A model generated the notes under the pieces. It was given only the letters and a program-made list of their open reading frames with translations. It did no database searches and was not told where the DNA came from. Positions 37,657-47,054 of a stretch of DNA of 64,000 bases are shown here, in pieces. Positions within the stretch are counted from its first letter, which is position 1. Each line of letters starts with the position of its first letter. The position numbers were made by a program, and so were the translations under genes. This stretch comes from Ignavibacteriota bacterium (GTDB taxonomy: Bacteria; Bacteroidota; Ignavibacteria; Ignavibacteriales; Melioribacteraceae). The stretch covers positions 862,915 to 926,914 of the forward strand of contig JADJOX010000008.1 of assembly GCA_016713565.1 (NCBI GenBank). The letters run 5' to 3'.

Positions 37657-37744
37657 TTCTATCTCCATATTAGATAAATAAATTTATATTAAATTATTGC
37701 AAAATTTATTAATTTGCAAATAAATTATAAATTATATAAGTAAA

Positions 37745-38332
37745 ATGGTTACAATTTTAGGATATAATAATTCAGAAACACAATATATAAACGAAATTCT
37801 GGAAAAAAAGAATGTTCCGTTTAATTATTCTTTGCTGGAAAAGCAAATTACTATTGCAGAGAAAATAATTCTGCCTCATCCGCATAATTTCAGCTCAGCT
37901 TATAAAAGAATGCAGATGATGAATTTGTTCAGTTATTTGAGAATGCTGAAAAAACCTATTTTGGGAATAAATGACGGTTTCAGTTTAATGTGCAGTGAAA
38001 TTTTAGATAAGTATAAATGCGGTTTAGGATTTTTTGAGGTAAAAGTTAATTCCAATGCAATGAATGAAACAGATTTACCGGAGTTTGAAACGGGAAAAGT
38101 TTTGGTAAAATCCGGATCGGAATTGTTAAGTTTATCTTTAAATAATACCGAAATAAAGTTTAATAAAAACAGGCAAATGGGTGAATGTGAATTCAGCAAG
38201 TCTATAATTAAATTTGAAAATAAGGTTTATACTTTAACTTGCGAACATAAAAATTATTATTCACTTGAATTGAATTTTGAACAAAATCCTATAATTGCGG
38301 AAAATATAATCTCAAATTTCGTATCTCTTTAA
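37745..38332 (+). CDS. Class I glutamine-amidotransferase-like protein (HisH-like) lacking catalytic Cys
   Basis: 195 residues similar in layout to HisH: N-terminal MVTILGYNNSETQYINEIL, KKPILGINDGFSLMCSEI at the place of the nucleophile elbow, and a GLGFFEVKV segment after it. The elbow GxCxG of active enzymes reads G74-I-N-D-G78 here, so Asn76 replaces the nucleophilic cysteine, and the usual FHPE near the C-terminus is replaced by ELNFEQNP, so the His/Glu of the triad are not obvious either. It probably binds rather than hydrolyses glutamine. It overlaps the convergent aminotransferase gene by 4 bp. Similarity to HisH is by eye only. Confidence 0.6.
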   Translation: MVTILGYNNSETQYINEILEKKNVPFNYSLLEKQITIAEKIILPHPHNFSSAYKRMQMMNLFSYLRMLKKPILGINDGFSLMCSEILDKYKCGLGFFEVKVNSNAMNETDLPEFETGKVLVKSGSELLSLSLNNTEIKFNKNRQMGECEFSKSIIKFENKVYTLTCEHKNYYSLELNFEQNPIIAENIISNFVSL

Positions 38333-39798
38333 TCTAAATCAAACCATTTATTCACAATAATTTTTTGTTCAATTTCATTTTTATTCACAAATTCATTTGT
38401 CGAAGCATTATAATTATAGTCTTCTTTCCAAATATCAATATTTGCTATTATTTGTTTAATTGCGTCAATTATAATGTATAATTCTTCATCGGTCATTGTT
38501 GGATGAAGTGAAAGTCTTACCCAGCCGGGTTTTTCCGATAAATCTCCTTGCGTGATTTTTTCCGTAATTCTGTGCGAGCGCGTCGGATCAACATGGAGCA
38601 GATAATGACCGTACGTTCCGGCGCAAGAACATCCGCCTCTCACTTGAATTCCGAATCTATCATTTAAAATTTTAACAACTAAATTATAATGGATGTCTTC
38701 GATGTAAAAAGACATTACACCGAGTCTATATTGCACTTCGGATGCTAGGATATGGATCTGCGGAATATTTTTAATTTCACTAAAAACGATTTCTAAAAGT
38801 TCTTCTTCTCGTTTTAAAATATTCTTCACGCCCATTTTTTCTTTAAGTTCAATACAAAGCGCGGTTTTGATTGTTTGCAGAAATCCAGGAGTTCCGCCGT
38901 CTTCACGCGTTTCAATATCATTTATATATTTATGCTCGCCCCATGGGTTTGTCCAATCTACGGTTCCGCCGCCAGGGTGATCGGGAACTTTTGTATTATA
39001 TAATTTTTTATCGAAAATCATTACTCCGGAAGAACCTGGTCCTCCTAAAAATTTATGCGGCGAAAAATAAATTGCGTCGAGTTTTTCCAAGGGATCTTTA
39101 GGATGCATATTTATTTCTACATAAGGCGCGGACGCTGCAAAATCAACAAAACATAATCCGTCATTTTGATGCATTATTTTCGCGAGTTTATGGTAATCGG
39201 TTCTTATTCCAGTAACATTTGAAGCCGCGGTAAAAGCACCTATTTTTGTTTTTTTGTAGTGGTACTTTTTTAATAACAATTCCAAATTTTGAAAATTTAC
39301 CATTCCGTCTTTATCTGGTTCAATTATTTTTACATCGGCAATTGTTTCAAGCCAAGAAGTTTGATTGGAATGATGTTCCATATGAGTAATAAAAACAACT
39401 GGTCGTTCTTCTTCATTAAGTTTTACACATTCTCTAAATTTCTCAGAAATTCTTAAACCAAGTAACCTTTGCAGTTTATTAACAACAGAAGTCATTCCAA
39501 AACCTGCCGAGATAATCACATCATTGCTACTGGCATTAACGTGTTTTTTAATTATCGATTGGGCATGATGATAAGCATGCGTCATAAGTGTTCCGGTAAT
39601 ACTTGATTCAGAATGAGTATTACCAACAAAATTTCCGAAATTATTTACAATCCTATTTTCAATGTCTTGATACAATCTGCCGCTTGCAATCCAATCAGCA
39701 TAAATAATTTTTTTATTTCCGTATGCTGATTGAAATGTTTGGTCAATTCCAACTATTTTTTTACGAAACAGCGAGAAATATTTTTCAAGCTCACTCAT
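38329..39798 (-). CDS. Class V aminotransferase-fold PLP enzyme (cysteine desulfurase-like)
   Basis: 489 residues from the Met at MSELEKYF, preferred over an ATG 18 codons upstream because GAGAA precedes it and family similarity begins there. PLP-binding Lys lies in YFSPHKFLGGPGSSGVM; other motifs are THMEHHSN, GAFTAASNVTGIRTD, CFVDFAASAPY and RGGCSCAGTYGHY, the last with a cysteine at the place used by cysteine desulfurases. It may mobilise sulfur or act as a lyase on another amino acid. It is longer than SufS/IscS (about 400 residues) by extra C-terminal segments. No sulfur-transfer partners adjoin. Confidence 0.88.
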   Translation of the reverse strand: MSELEKYFSLFRKKIVGIDQTFQSAYGNKKIIYADWIASGRLYQDIENRIVNNFGNFVGNTHSESSITGTLMTHAYHHAQSIIKKHVNASSNDVIISAGFGMTSVVNKLQRLLGLRISEKFRECVKLNEEERPVVFITHMEHHSNQTSWLETIADVKIIEPDKDGMVNFQNLELLLKKYHYKKTKIGAFTAASNVTGIRTDYHKLAKIMHQNDGLCFVDFAASAPYVEINMHPKDPLEKLDAIYFSPHKFLGGPGSSGVMIFDKKLYNTKVPDHPGGGTVDWTNPWGEHKYINDIETREDGGTPGFLQTIKTALCIELKEKMGVKNILKREEELLEIVFSEIKNIPQIHILASEVQYRLGVMSFYIEDIHYNLVVKILNDRFGIQVRGGCSCAGTYGHYLLHVDPTRSHRITEKITQGDLSEKPGWVRLSLHPTMTDEELYIIIDAIKQIIANIDIWKEDYNYNASTNEFVNKNEIEQKIIVNKWFDLD

Positions 39799-40008
39799 AT
39801 TATTCTCATTTATAATTATTCTAAATTTATATAATTGAAAGTTTTTTTCCAATCAGCTGCTTTACGGCATATATTATTATTAAAATTCGTTTGTAAATTA
39901 GTTCACTATGTCTTAATTTAACGAACATATTAAAATTAAATATGACAGAATAATTTGTTATCTGCGTACCATTTCAAATCTTTCAATAAATTTTAAGAGA
40001 AAAGCACT

Positions 40009-41358
40009 ATGGGTGTTATAAAGATAAAAAAGGGATTAAATCTGCCTATAAATGGCGAACCCAATAATTTTATCGATTCAACCAAGAAAGTTAGCAAAGT
40101 TGGAATTATAGGGAATGATTTTGTTGGATTGAAACCGACATTTGCAGTTGCCGTCGGCGAAAAAGTGAAACAAGGTCAAGTACTGTTTTCGGATAAAAAA
40201 AATACTGTTGTAAAATTTACTTCTCCGGCTTCCGGAACGGTTTTGGAAATTAACAGAGGTGAAAAAAGAGTATTTCAATCATTGGTTATAGAAATTGAAG
40301 GAACTGATGAAATAGTTTTCAAAAACTATTCTGAAACTCAAATTCCATCTTTAACAAGAGAAGAAGTAAAGGAAAATTTACTAAATTCGGGATTGTGGAT
40401 TTCTTTACGCGAGCGCCCGATGAGCAAAATCGCCAATCCGGAAATTACTCCTCACTCAATATTTGTTACAGCTATTGATTCCAATCCGCTAGGACCTGAC
40501 ATATCTTATATACTAAAGGGAAAAGAAAATTCATTTAAAAACGGATTAAGAATTTTAAGCAAATTAACAGATGGAAAATTATTTCTCTGTAAAGAAGAAA
40601 AAAGTGAAATTCCTGCAATTCAGCTTCCGAATTTAGTTGAACAGGAATTTTCCGGACTTCATCCAAAGGGATTGGTTGGAACGCATATACATTTTTTAGA
40701 TCCGGTTAGCAGAAATAAAAAAGTTTGGCATATAAACGCTCAGGATGTTGTTGCTATTGGCAATCTTTTCACTACGGGAAAAATTGATACTGAAAGAATT
40801 GTTACTTTGGCTGGTCCTTCGGTTAAAAATCCAAGATATATTAAAACTCGCGTTGGAGCGTCAATTTCTGAACTGTGTGAAAATGAATTGAATCAAAATG
40901 AAAATAGAAAAATTTCAGGTTCCGTATTTTCAGGCAGAGAAGCGACAAAAGAAGAAAATTATTTGGGTCGATATCATCAACAGATTAGCGTAATTGAAGA
41001 ATTGAATAATAGAACATTTTTAGGCTGGATGAATCCTGCCGTTAAACAGTTTTCTGTTAAAAACGTTTTATTTACAAGTTTAAGTAAGCATTTAAAATAT
41101 AATTTTTCAACTTCGCTTAACGGCGGTGAAAGAGCAATTGTTCCAAGCGGAAGCTATGAAAAAGTTATGCCGCTTGATATTTTGGCTACATTTTTGCTAA
41201 GATCATTGGCTGTGGACGATATTGAAGATTCTGAAAAATTGGGTTGTTTGGAATTGGACGAAGAAGATTTGTCGCTTTGTACATTTGTTTGTCCATCGAA
41301 AATTGACCATTCACAAAACTTAAGAAGGAATTTAAATTTAATAGATAAGGAAGGATAG
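40009..41358 (+). CDS. nqrA: Na+-translocating NADH:quinone reductase subunit A
   Basis: 449 residues, cytoplasmic peripheral subunit. N-terminal IKIKKGLNLPINGEP is the NqrA signature; GTHIHFLDPVS and PSGSYEKVMPLDI are other landmarks. First gene of a six-gene operon whose order nqrABCDEF is canonical. Its TAG stop overlaps the GTG start of nqrB (TAGTG), so translation is coupled. The complex oxidises NADH, reduces ubiquinone or menaquinone and pumps Na+ outward. Confidence 0.97.
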   Translation: MGVIKIKKGLNLPINGEPNNFIDSTKKVSKVGIIGNDFVGLKPTFAVAVGEKVKQGQVLFSDKKNTVVKFTSPASGTVLEINRGEKRVFQSLVIEIEGTDEIVFKNYSETQIPSLTREEVKENLLNSGLWISLRERPMSKIANPEITPHSIFVTAIDSNPLGPDISYILKGKENSFKNGLRILSKLTDGKLFLCKEEKSEIPAIQLPNLVEQEFSGLHPKGLVGTHIHFLDPVSRNKKVWHINAQDVVAIGNLFTTGKIDTERIVTLAGPSVKNPRYIKTRVGASISELCENELNQNENRKISGSVFSGREATKEENYLGRYHQQISVIEELNNRTFLGWMNPAVKQFSVKNVLFTSLSKHLKYNFSTSLNGGERAIVPSGSYEKVMPLDILATFLLRSLAVDDIEDSEKLGCLELDEEDLSLCTFVCPSKIDHSQNLRRNLNLIDKEG

Positions 41359-42563
41359 TGAAATTTCTTAGAAAAATTTTAGACAGTTCTGAAAAGTATT
41401 TTCATAAAGGCGGAAAGCTTGAAAAACTTTTCCCTCTATATGAAGCAGGCGATACTTTTCTGTTCACTCCATTGGCAAGAACCAAACAAGGTTCTCATGT
41501 AAGAGACGCGCTTGACTTAAAAAGAATGATGGTAACTGTTGTATTTGCTTTGATTCCGGCAGTAATGATGGCTTTATATAATACTGGTTATCAGGCAAAT
41601 CTTGCAATTTCAAAACTCAGCAATTTTGAGATGACGAACTGGCAGCAGTTTGTACTAAGCGCACTTGGAATTGGATTTAACCCGCACAGTATTTTTGCAA
41701 ATATTATTCACGGCGCGTTATATTTTTTCCCGGTTTATATAATTACTTTGGCGGTTGGCGGAACTTGGGAAGCGATTTTTGCTTCAGTTAGAAAACACGA
41801 AATTGCGGAAGGATTTTTAGTAACGAGTTTATTGTTTCCATTAATTCTTCCTCCTGATATTCCATATTGGCAGGTTGCTGTTGGAATTTCATTTGGAGTT
41901 GTAATTGGCAAAGAGGTTTTCGGCGGCGTTGGTATGAATGTACTAAATCCCGCTTTGGTCGCAAGAGCGTTTTTATTCTTTGCTTATCCGGCTCAAATTT
42001 CAGGAGATAAAGTTTGGATTGCCGTTGATGGAATAAGCCAAGCAACACCATTAGCACAATTGAAAGATCCTGCATTGCACGTTACCGCAAGCTGGTGGAA
42101 TTCTTTTATTGGTTTGATTCCAGGTTCGATGGGAGAAACTTCAACATTAGCTTGTTTAATTGGCGCGGTTGTTTTAATATCAACCGGAATTGGTTCTTGG
42201 AGAATTATGCTTAACGTTGTTTTGGGCATGGTTATAATGTCATCTATATTTAATTTGATTGGAAGTTCGACAAATCCAATGTTCAGTGTTTCTCCTTATT
42301 GGCATTTTGTTGTGGGAGGTTTTGCATTTGGTACTGTATTCATGGCTACGGATCCTGTTAGCTCGGCAATGACTGAAAACGGTAAAATTGTCTATGGACT
42401 TTTGATTGGCATATTAGTGGTTATGGTTAGAGTAGTGAATCCCGCATTCCCGGAAGGAATGATGCTTTCAATATTATTTTCAAATATGTTGGCTCCAACC
42501 ATTGATAAAATATTTATCAATGCAAATATAAAGAGGAGGATTGCAAGAAATGTCATCCGATAG
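41358..42563 (+). CDS. nqrB: Na+-NQR subunit B
   Basis: 401 residues, GTG start. Integral membrane subunit with about ten helices. IPGSMGETSTLACLIGA is the segment where the FMN is covalently attached to Thr in characterised NqrB; MATDPVSSAMTENGKIVYG is a conserved C-terminal loop. It is thought to carry the sodium channel together with NqrD/NqrE. It ends 14 bp inside nqrC. Confidence 0.97.
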   Translation: MKFLRKILDSSEKYFHKGGKLEKLFPLYEAGDTFLFTPLARTKQGSHVRDALDLKRMMVTVVFALIPAVMMALYNTGYQANLAISKLSNFEMTNWQQFVLSALGIGFNPHSIFANIIHGALYFFPVYIITLAVGGTWEAIFASVRKHEIAEGFLVTSLLFPLILPPDIPYWQVAVGISFGVVIGKEVFGGVGMNVLNPALVARAFLFFAYPAQISGDKVWIAVDGISQATPLAQLKDPALHVTASWWNSFIGLIPGSMGETSTLACLIGAVVLISTGIGSWRIMLNVVLGMVIMSSIFNLIGSSTNPMFSVSPYWHFVVGGFAFGTVFMATDPVSSAMTENGKIVYGLLIGILVVMVRVVNPAFPEGMMLSILFSNMLAPTIDKIFINANIKRRIARNVIR

Positions 42564-43341
42564 TACAAAAAAAACAATTTCAGTTGCGTTAGGAGTTTGT
42601 TTAGTTTGCTCAGTTTTTGTTTCTTCTGCAACAGTTGCATTGGATTCTGTTCAAAGGCAGAATAAAAAGTTAGATAAAATAAAGAATATTCTTCAAGCCG
42701 GAAATTTAACTTTTAACATAAATAATGCTGAAGAAATTTTTAAGGAAAAAATTGTGCCTGTTATAGTTGATTTAGAAAACGGCTCAGTATTGGACAAATC
42801 AAAATATACAGCTGATTTAAATCCAGAATCATTCAATATAAAATCTTTAAGCGAAAGCAAAAATTACGGTAAAGATATTTTGCCCGAGGAAGATTTGGGT
42901 AATATAAAGAAAAGACCAAAATATATGCTAAGCTATGAAGTTTTAAATTCCGATAAACAAATTGAAAAATACATATTCCCAATATTCGGTAAAGGTTTAT
43001 GGTCAACAATGTATGGTTTTATAGCTCTTAATAAAGATTTAAGAACGGTCGAAGGAATTACCTTTTACGAGCATGGCGAAACACCGGGTTTGGGTGGTGA
43101 AGTTGATAATCAAAACTGGAAAGCCAGCTGGAAAGGTAAAGAAATGTTTGATGAAAAAGGCAACGAAGTTTTAACTGTGCTGAAGGGGAAAGTTGATCCA
43201 AACGATCCAAATAAGAACAAACAAATCGACGGACTTTCCGGAGCAACGTTAACAACGCGCGGAGTTGGCAATTTGATAAAATATTGGATGGGTGAGGACG
43301 GCTATGCTAAATTCTTGGGAAATATAAGGAAGGATATTTAA
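42550..43341 (+). CDS. nqrC: Na+-NQR subunit C
   Basis: 263 residues from the ATG at MSSDSTKKT, chosen because GAGGAGG precedes it with suitable spacing; an in-frame TTG nine bases earlier touches the SD and is unlikely. One N-terminal helix (ISVALGVCLVCSVFVSSATVAL) anchors a periplasmic domain. DGLSGATLTTRGVGN contains SGATLT, the covalent FMN site attached to Thr by ApbE; an apbE gene follows downstream. It overlaps nqrB by 14 bp. Confidence 0.95.
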   Translation: MSSDSTKKTISVALGVCLVCSVFVSSATVALDSVQRQNKKLDKIKNILQAGNLTFNINNAEEIFKEKIVPVIVDLENGSVLDKSKYTADLNPESFNIKSLSESKNYGKDILPEEDLGNIKKRPKYMLSYEVLNSDKQIEKYIFPIFGKGLWSTMYGFIALNKDLRTVEGITFYEHGETPGLGGEVDNQNWKASWKGKEMFDEKGNEVLTVLKGKVDPNDPNKNKQIDGLSGATLTTRGVGNLIKYWMGEDGYAKFLGNIRKDI

Positions 43342-43342
43342 A

Positions 43343-43963
43343 ATGAATAAATATAAAGAAATTTTATTAGATCCTATTTTTAAGAATAATCCAATTACGT
43401 TGCAGGTTCTTGGAATTTGTTCGGCTTTGGCTGTTACGTCAAAACTTGAAACCGCAATTGTAATGGCTTTATCCGTTACTTTGGTTACAGCATTCTCAAA
43501 TTATGCCATAAGCTTAATCAGAAATTTTATCCCAAGCAGTATTAGAATTATTGTTGAAATGACAATTATTGCCTCTCTTGTAATTGTTGCAGATCAGCTG
43601 ATTAAAGCTTACGCTTTTGATGTAAGTAAACAGCTTTCAGTATATGTTGGGCTTATAATAACCAATTGCATTTTGATGGGAAGAGCAGAAGCTTATGCTC
43701 TTCAAAATCCTCCTGTAGCCAGTTTCTTAGATGGAATAGGAAACGGTATGGGTTATTCTTTTATTTTATTAACTGTAGGAACAATTAGAGAATTGGTTGG
43801 ATCTGGAAAACTTTTAGGATTTACAATTTTTTCACTTAACACAGATGGCGGATGGTATATACCAAACGGTTTATTTTTACTGTCTCCAAGCGCATTTTTC
43901 TTAATCGGATTAATAATTTGGGCTGTTAGAACTTGGAAGCCGGATCAAGTTGAGGAGGGTTAA
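43343..43963 (+). CDS. nqrD: Na+-NQR subunit D
   Basis: 206 residues, six transmembrane helices. Begins KEILLDPIFKNNPITLQVLGICSALAVTSKLE; conserved GRAEAYALQNPPVASFLDG and TVGTIRELVGSGKLLG. NqrD pairs with the paralogous NqrE around the Na+ path and an iron centre coordinated by four cysteines from both subunits (Cys in ITNCILMG here). One base separates it from nqrC. Confidence 0.97.
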   Translation: MNKYKEILLDPIFKNNPITLQVLGICSALAVTSKLETAIVMALSVTLVTAFSNYAISLIRNFIPSSIRIIVEMTIIASLVIVADQLIKAYAFDVSKQLSVYVGLIITNCILMGRAEAYALQNPPVASFLDGIGNGMGYSFILLTVGTIRELVGSGKLLGFTIFSLNTDGGWYIPNGLFLLSPSAFFLIGLIIWAVRTWKPDQVEEG

Positions 43964-43968
43964 TTTAT

Positions 43969-44580
43969 ATGTTTGAACATTATTTGAGTTTATTTATAAA
44001 ATCAGTTTTTATTGAAAATATGGCTTTAGCTTTTTTCTTGGGTATGTGTACATTTCTTGCCGTATCTAAAAAAGTTGAAACCGCGGTCGGCTTAGGAATT
44101 GCGGTAATTGGAGTTCAGGCAATAACCGTTCCTGCTAACAATTTTCTTTATCAGCATGTATTAAAAGAAGGCGCTTTAAGCTGGGCTGGTTTGGAAAATG
44201 TTGATTTGACCTTTCTTGGACTAATTACGTACATTGGAGTTATTGCAGCAATAGTTCAAATTCTTGAAATGACTTTAGATAAATATGTTCCAAAATTATA
44301 TAATTCATTGGGAATTTTCTTACCCTTAATTACAGTAAACTGTGTTATTTTGGCGGGTTCTCTTTTTATGGTTGAAAGAAATTACAATTTTACAGAAAGC
44401 GTTGTGTATGGAGTTGGATCAGGAACCGGTTGGGCTTTAGCAATTATTGCTTTAGCCGGAATTAGAGAAAAAATGAAATACAGCAATGTACCAAAGGGAT
44501 TAAGAGGTTTGGGAATTACGTTTTTAACTGCCGGATTGATGGCTATTGCATTCATGTTGTTTTCTGGAATTCAATTATAG
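43969..44580 (+). CDS. nqrE: Na+-NQR subunit E
   Basis: 203 residues, six helices, paralogue of NqrD. Typical stretches are YLSLFIKSVFIENMALAFFLGMCTFLAVSKKVE and LPLITVNCVILAGSLF (Cys that with NqrD's makes the iron site). Ends with a short loop and LFSGIQL. Starts 5 bp after nqrD. Confidence 0.97.
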   Translation: MFEHYLSLFIKSVFIENMALAFFLGMCTFLAVSKKVETAVGLGIAVIGVQAITVPANNFLYQHVLKEGALSWAGLENVDLTFLGLITYIGVIAAIVQILEMTLDKYVPKLYNSLGIFLPLITVNCVILAGSLFMVERNYNFTESVVYGVGSGTGWALAIIALAGIREKMKYSNVPKGLRGLGITFLTAGLMAIAFMLFSGIQL

Positions 44581-44591
44581 AGGTTTTTTAG

Positions 44592-45827
44592 ATGAGCGGA
44601 ATAAACTTGATAATATTAGGCGTAGTAATGTTTACGCTTATTGTATTACTTTTAGTTGTTATTATTTTATTTGCCAAATCGAAATTAGTTGCCAGCGGTT
44701 CGGTAAATATAAATATTAACGACAGCAAGGAACATTCTATTACGGTTCCCATTGGTGGAAAATTATTGAATGTTCTTGCTTCAAACCACATTTTTCTTCC
44801 TTCTGCATGCGGAGGCGGCGGAACTTGCGGCGAATGTAAGTGCAGAGTATTGGATGGAGGCGGCGACGTACTTCCAACCGAAACTTCAAAATTAAATAGA
44901 AAGCAGATTAGAGATCATTACAGATTATCATGCCAAGTTCCAGTTAAAAATAATTTGAAAATTCTTGTTCCGGACGAAGTTTTTGAAATTAAGAAATGGG
45001 ATTGTACCGTTATTTCTAACTATAATGTGGCAACTTTCATTAAGGAATTGAAGCTGAAATTACCAGATGGGGAAAGCGTAGATTTTAGAGCCGGCGGTTA
45101 TATTCAAATTGAAGCTCCATCTCACGTTGTAAAATACTCTGATTTTAAAATTGAAGATGAATACAGAGGAGATTGGGATAAATTCAATATGTGGAAATTT
45201 GTTTCCAAAGTTGATGAATCTGTTATGAGAGCTTATTCGATGGCTAATTATCCCGATGAAAAAGGCATAATTATGCTTAACGTTAGAATTGCTTCACCTC
45301 CACCGAGAATGCCCGACGTTCCGCCCGGAAAAATGTCGTCTTTTATTTTTAACTTAAAACCCGGTGATCACGTAACAATTTCTGGTCCTTACGGTGAATT
45401 TTTCGCAAAAGAAACAGATGCAGAAATGGTATTTATTGGCGGCGGTGCCGGAATGGCTCCGATGCGTTCGCATATTTTCGATCAGTTAAAGAGAATAAAT
45501 ACAAATAGAAAAGTATCTTTCTGGTATGGCGCAAGAAGTATGCGAGAAGCTTTTTATAATGAAGAATTTGACAAACTTGCCCAAGAGCATCCTAACTTTA
45601 AATGGCATTTGGCTTTATCTGAGCCTTTACCTGAAGATAATTGGAAAGGTTATACGGGATTTATTCATCAAGTTCTATATGATAATTACCTTAAAAATCA
45701 TAAAGCTCCGGAAGACTGTGAATTTTACATGTGCGGTCCGCCAATGATGAACAATGCCGTAATTCAAATGCTTGAAAACCTTGGCGTTGAAAGAGAAAAT
45801 ATTATGTTAGATGATTTTGGCGGATAA
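44592..45827 (+). CDS. nqrF: Na+-NQR subunit F (NADH-oxidising, 2Fe-2S/FAD)
   Basis: 411 residues. One N-terminal membrane helix, a ferredoxin domain with the 2Fe-2S cysteines SACGGGGTCGECKCRVL (C-x5-C-x2-C) and a later LSCQ, then the FAD domain (RAYSMANYPDE) and NADH-binding domain (IGGGAGMAPMRSHI, FYMCGPPMMNNA). It takes electrons from NADH and passes them to NqrC through 2Fe-2S. Last gene of the operon, followed by a strong terminator. Confidence 0.97.
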   Translation: MSGINLIILGVVMFTLIVLLLVVIILFAKSKLVASGSVNININDSKEHSITVPIGGKLLNVLASNHIFLPSACGGGGTCGECKCRVLDGGGDVLPTETSKLNRKQIRDHYRLSCQVPVKNNLKILVPDEVFEIKKWDCTVISNYNVATFIKELKLKLPDGESVDFRAGGYIQIEAPSHVVKYSDFKIEDEYRGDWDKFNMWKFVSKVDESVMRAYSMANYPDEKGIIMLNVRIASPPPRMPDVPPGKMSSFIFNLKPGDHVTISGPYGEFFAKETDAEMVFIGGGAGMAPMRSHIFDQLKRINTNRKVSFWYGARSMREAFYNEEFDKLAQEHPNFKWHLALSEPLPEDNWKGYTGFIHQVLYDNYLKNHKAPEDCEFYMCGPPMMNNAVIQMLENLGVERENIMLDDFGG

Positions 45828-45852
45828 TTAAAAATCTACTCAAAATTATAAT

Positions 45853-45900
45853 AAACCGGAATAGGTATTTCCAAATTACCGATCCGGTTTTTTTATTTTA
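45853..45900 (+). terminator. Terminator of the nqr operon
   Basis: Stem AAACCGGA / TCCGGTTT with an inner pairing GGTA / TACC and a T-rich run of eight bases after it (TTTTTTTA). It lies right after the nqrF stop, so the downstream accessory genes likely have their own promoter. Confidence 0.85.
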
Positions 45901-45984
45901 AGAAATCATTTTAATATTCAATCTCCTCCAAAAAATACAGAATATTATAAGAACGGAGAATTGTAAATTTATCTCTGAATAAAG

Positions 45985-46000
45985 CTCTTTTGTAAAAGAG
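45985..46000. promoter_or_regulatory. Small perfect palindrome upstream of the DUF4870/CBS/apbE genes
   Basis: CTCTTTT-GT-AAAAGAG, 7-bp arms with a 2-base centre, in the 260-bp stretch between the nqr terminator and the next gene. Such dyads can be operators or upstream leader hairpins; nothing else in this stretch supports a specific regulator. The rest of the stretch carries no ORF I can support. Confidence 0.35.
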
Positions 46001-46157
46001 TATAATCTTTGCTTGATAATTGTTCAAGCTAAAGAAATCTAATTATAGTGAAATTTAAAAATATTTATTAAATTACACGGATTGACATAAAATCTTAAAA
46101 AAGTTTTTGTTTGGAATTTTTCGAATTAAACATCATTTATAAATAAACGGGGGTTTT

Positions 46158-46544
46158 ATGGATAATTTAGGTACTGAAAATAATAATGTTCAGCAAAATT
46201 CTGGTTACACTAAAGATGAAAGAATGTGGGCAATGCTCGCGCATTTAAGCGCAGTTGTAGGTTTTATTATTCCATTCGGAAATATTATTGCTCCTCTTTT
46301 AATTTGGATTCTGAAAAAAGACGAATCGGCGTTTATTAACGATCAAGGAAAAGAAGCTTTAAATTTTCAAATTAGTGTAACTATATACGCGTTTATTTCA
46401 ATTATTTTAATATTTATTTTAATCGGTATTCCAATCTTAATCGCGTTGGGAATTTTCATTTTGGTATTTGTTATTATTGCCTCAATAAATTCTTATGACG
46501 GTAAAGCATACAGATATCCTTTAACATTTAGATTAATTAAATAA
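46158..46544 (+). CDS. DUF4870 family membrane protein
   Basis: 128 residues. The DUF4870 core is recognised by ERMWAMLAHLSAVVGFIIPFGNIIAPLLIWILKKDES and the following DQGKEALNFQISV, then two more helices. Family function is unknown; members are small inner-membrane proteins. A GGGGG-like run (ACGGGGGTTTT) just before the ATG serves as SD. It begins a set leading to the CBS, apbE and NqrM-like genes. Confidence 0.9.
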   Translation: MDNLGTENNNVQQNSGYTKDERMWAMLAHLSAVVGFIIPFGNIIAPLLIWILKKDESAFINDQGKEALNFQISVTIYAFISIILIFILIGIPILIALGIFILVFVIIASINSYDGKAYRYPLTFRLIK

Positions 46545-46589
46545 ACCCGAAACTTTAATTTTAGCATTTAATTAGAAAGGAGTAAAATT

Positions 46590-47054
46590 ATGATTACTGC
46601 CGCTGATATACTAGAAAATAAAGGTGGAAAATTAATCTCAGTTAATATCGATTCAACAGTTGCGGACGCACTGCACGTAATGATAGAAAATAAAATCGGT
46701 GCAATTTTAGTGCAAGATGGCGGAGAAATAAAAGGTATTTGGACTGAACGAGATTTAATGAAAAATGTTATCACCGAAGGATTTTACTCAAAAACGACAA
46801 AAATTAAAGATGTAATGTCGACAAATTTGGTTTTTTCATCTTACAATGATTCACTTTATCAGCTTATGGATAAATGTTTGGGTATGAGGTTAAGACATTT
46901 GCTGATTGAAAAAGAAGGTCAATTTATTGGTTTGCTTTCAGCAGGAGATTTAACCAGAGCAAATTTGATAGAAAAATCCAGAGATTTGGAAGAACTGAAT
47001 AAAATGGCCGATTGGGATTATTATGAAAATTGGAAATGGAATAAGAATCTTTAA
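46590..47054 (+). CDS. Tandem CBS-domain protein
   Basis: 154 residues forming a CBS pair: first CBS about 8-65 (VDSTVADALHVMIENKIGAILVQDGG, then GIWTERDLM), second about 75-130 (VSTNLVFSSYNDSLYQLMDKCLGMRLRHLLI). Tandem CBS domains bind adenosine nucleotides and act as energy sensors. The SD AGAAAGGAG is good. The apbE reading frame overlaps its last 32 bp. A stand-alone CBS pair may regulate a transporter or enzyme; partner unknown. Confidence 0.92.
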   Translation: MITAADILENKGGKLISVNIDSTVADALHVMIENKIGAILVQDGGEIKGIWTERDLMKNVITEGFYSKTTKIKDVMSTNLVFSSYNDSLYQLMDKCLGMRLRHLLIEKEGQFIGLLSAGDLTRANLIEKSRDLEELNKMADWDYYENWKWNKNL

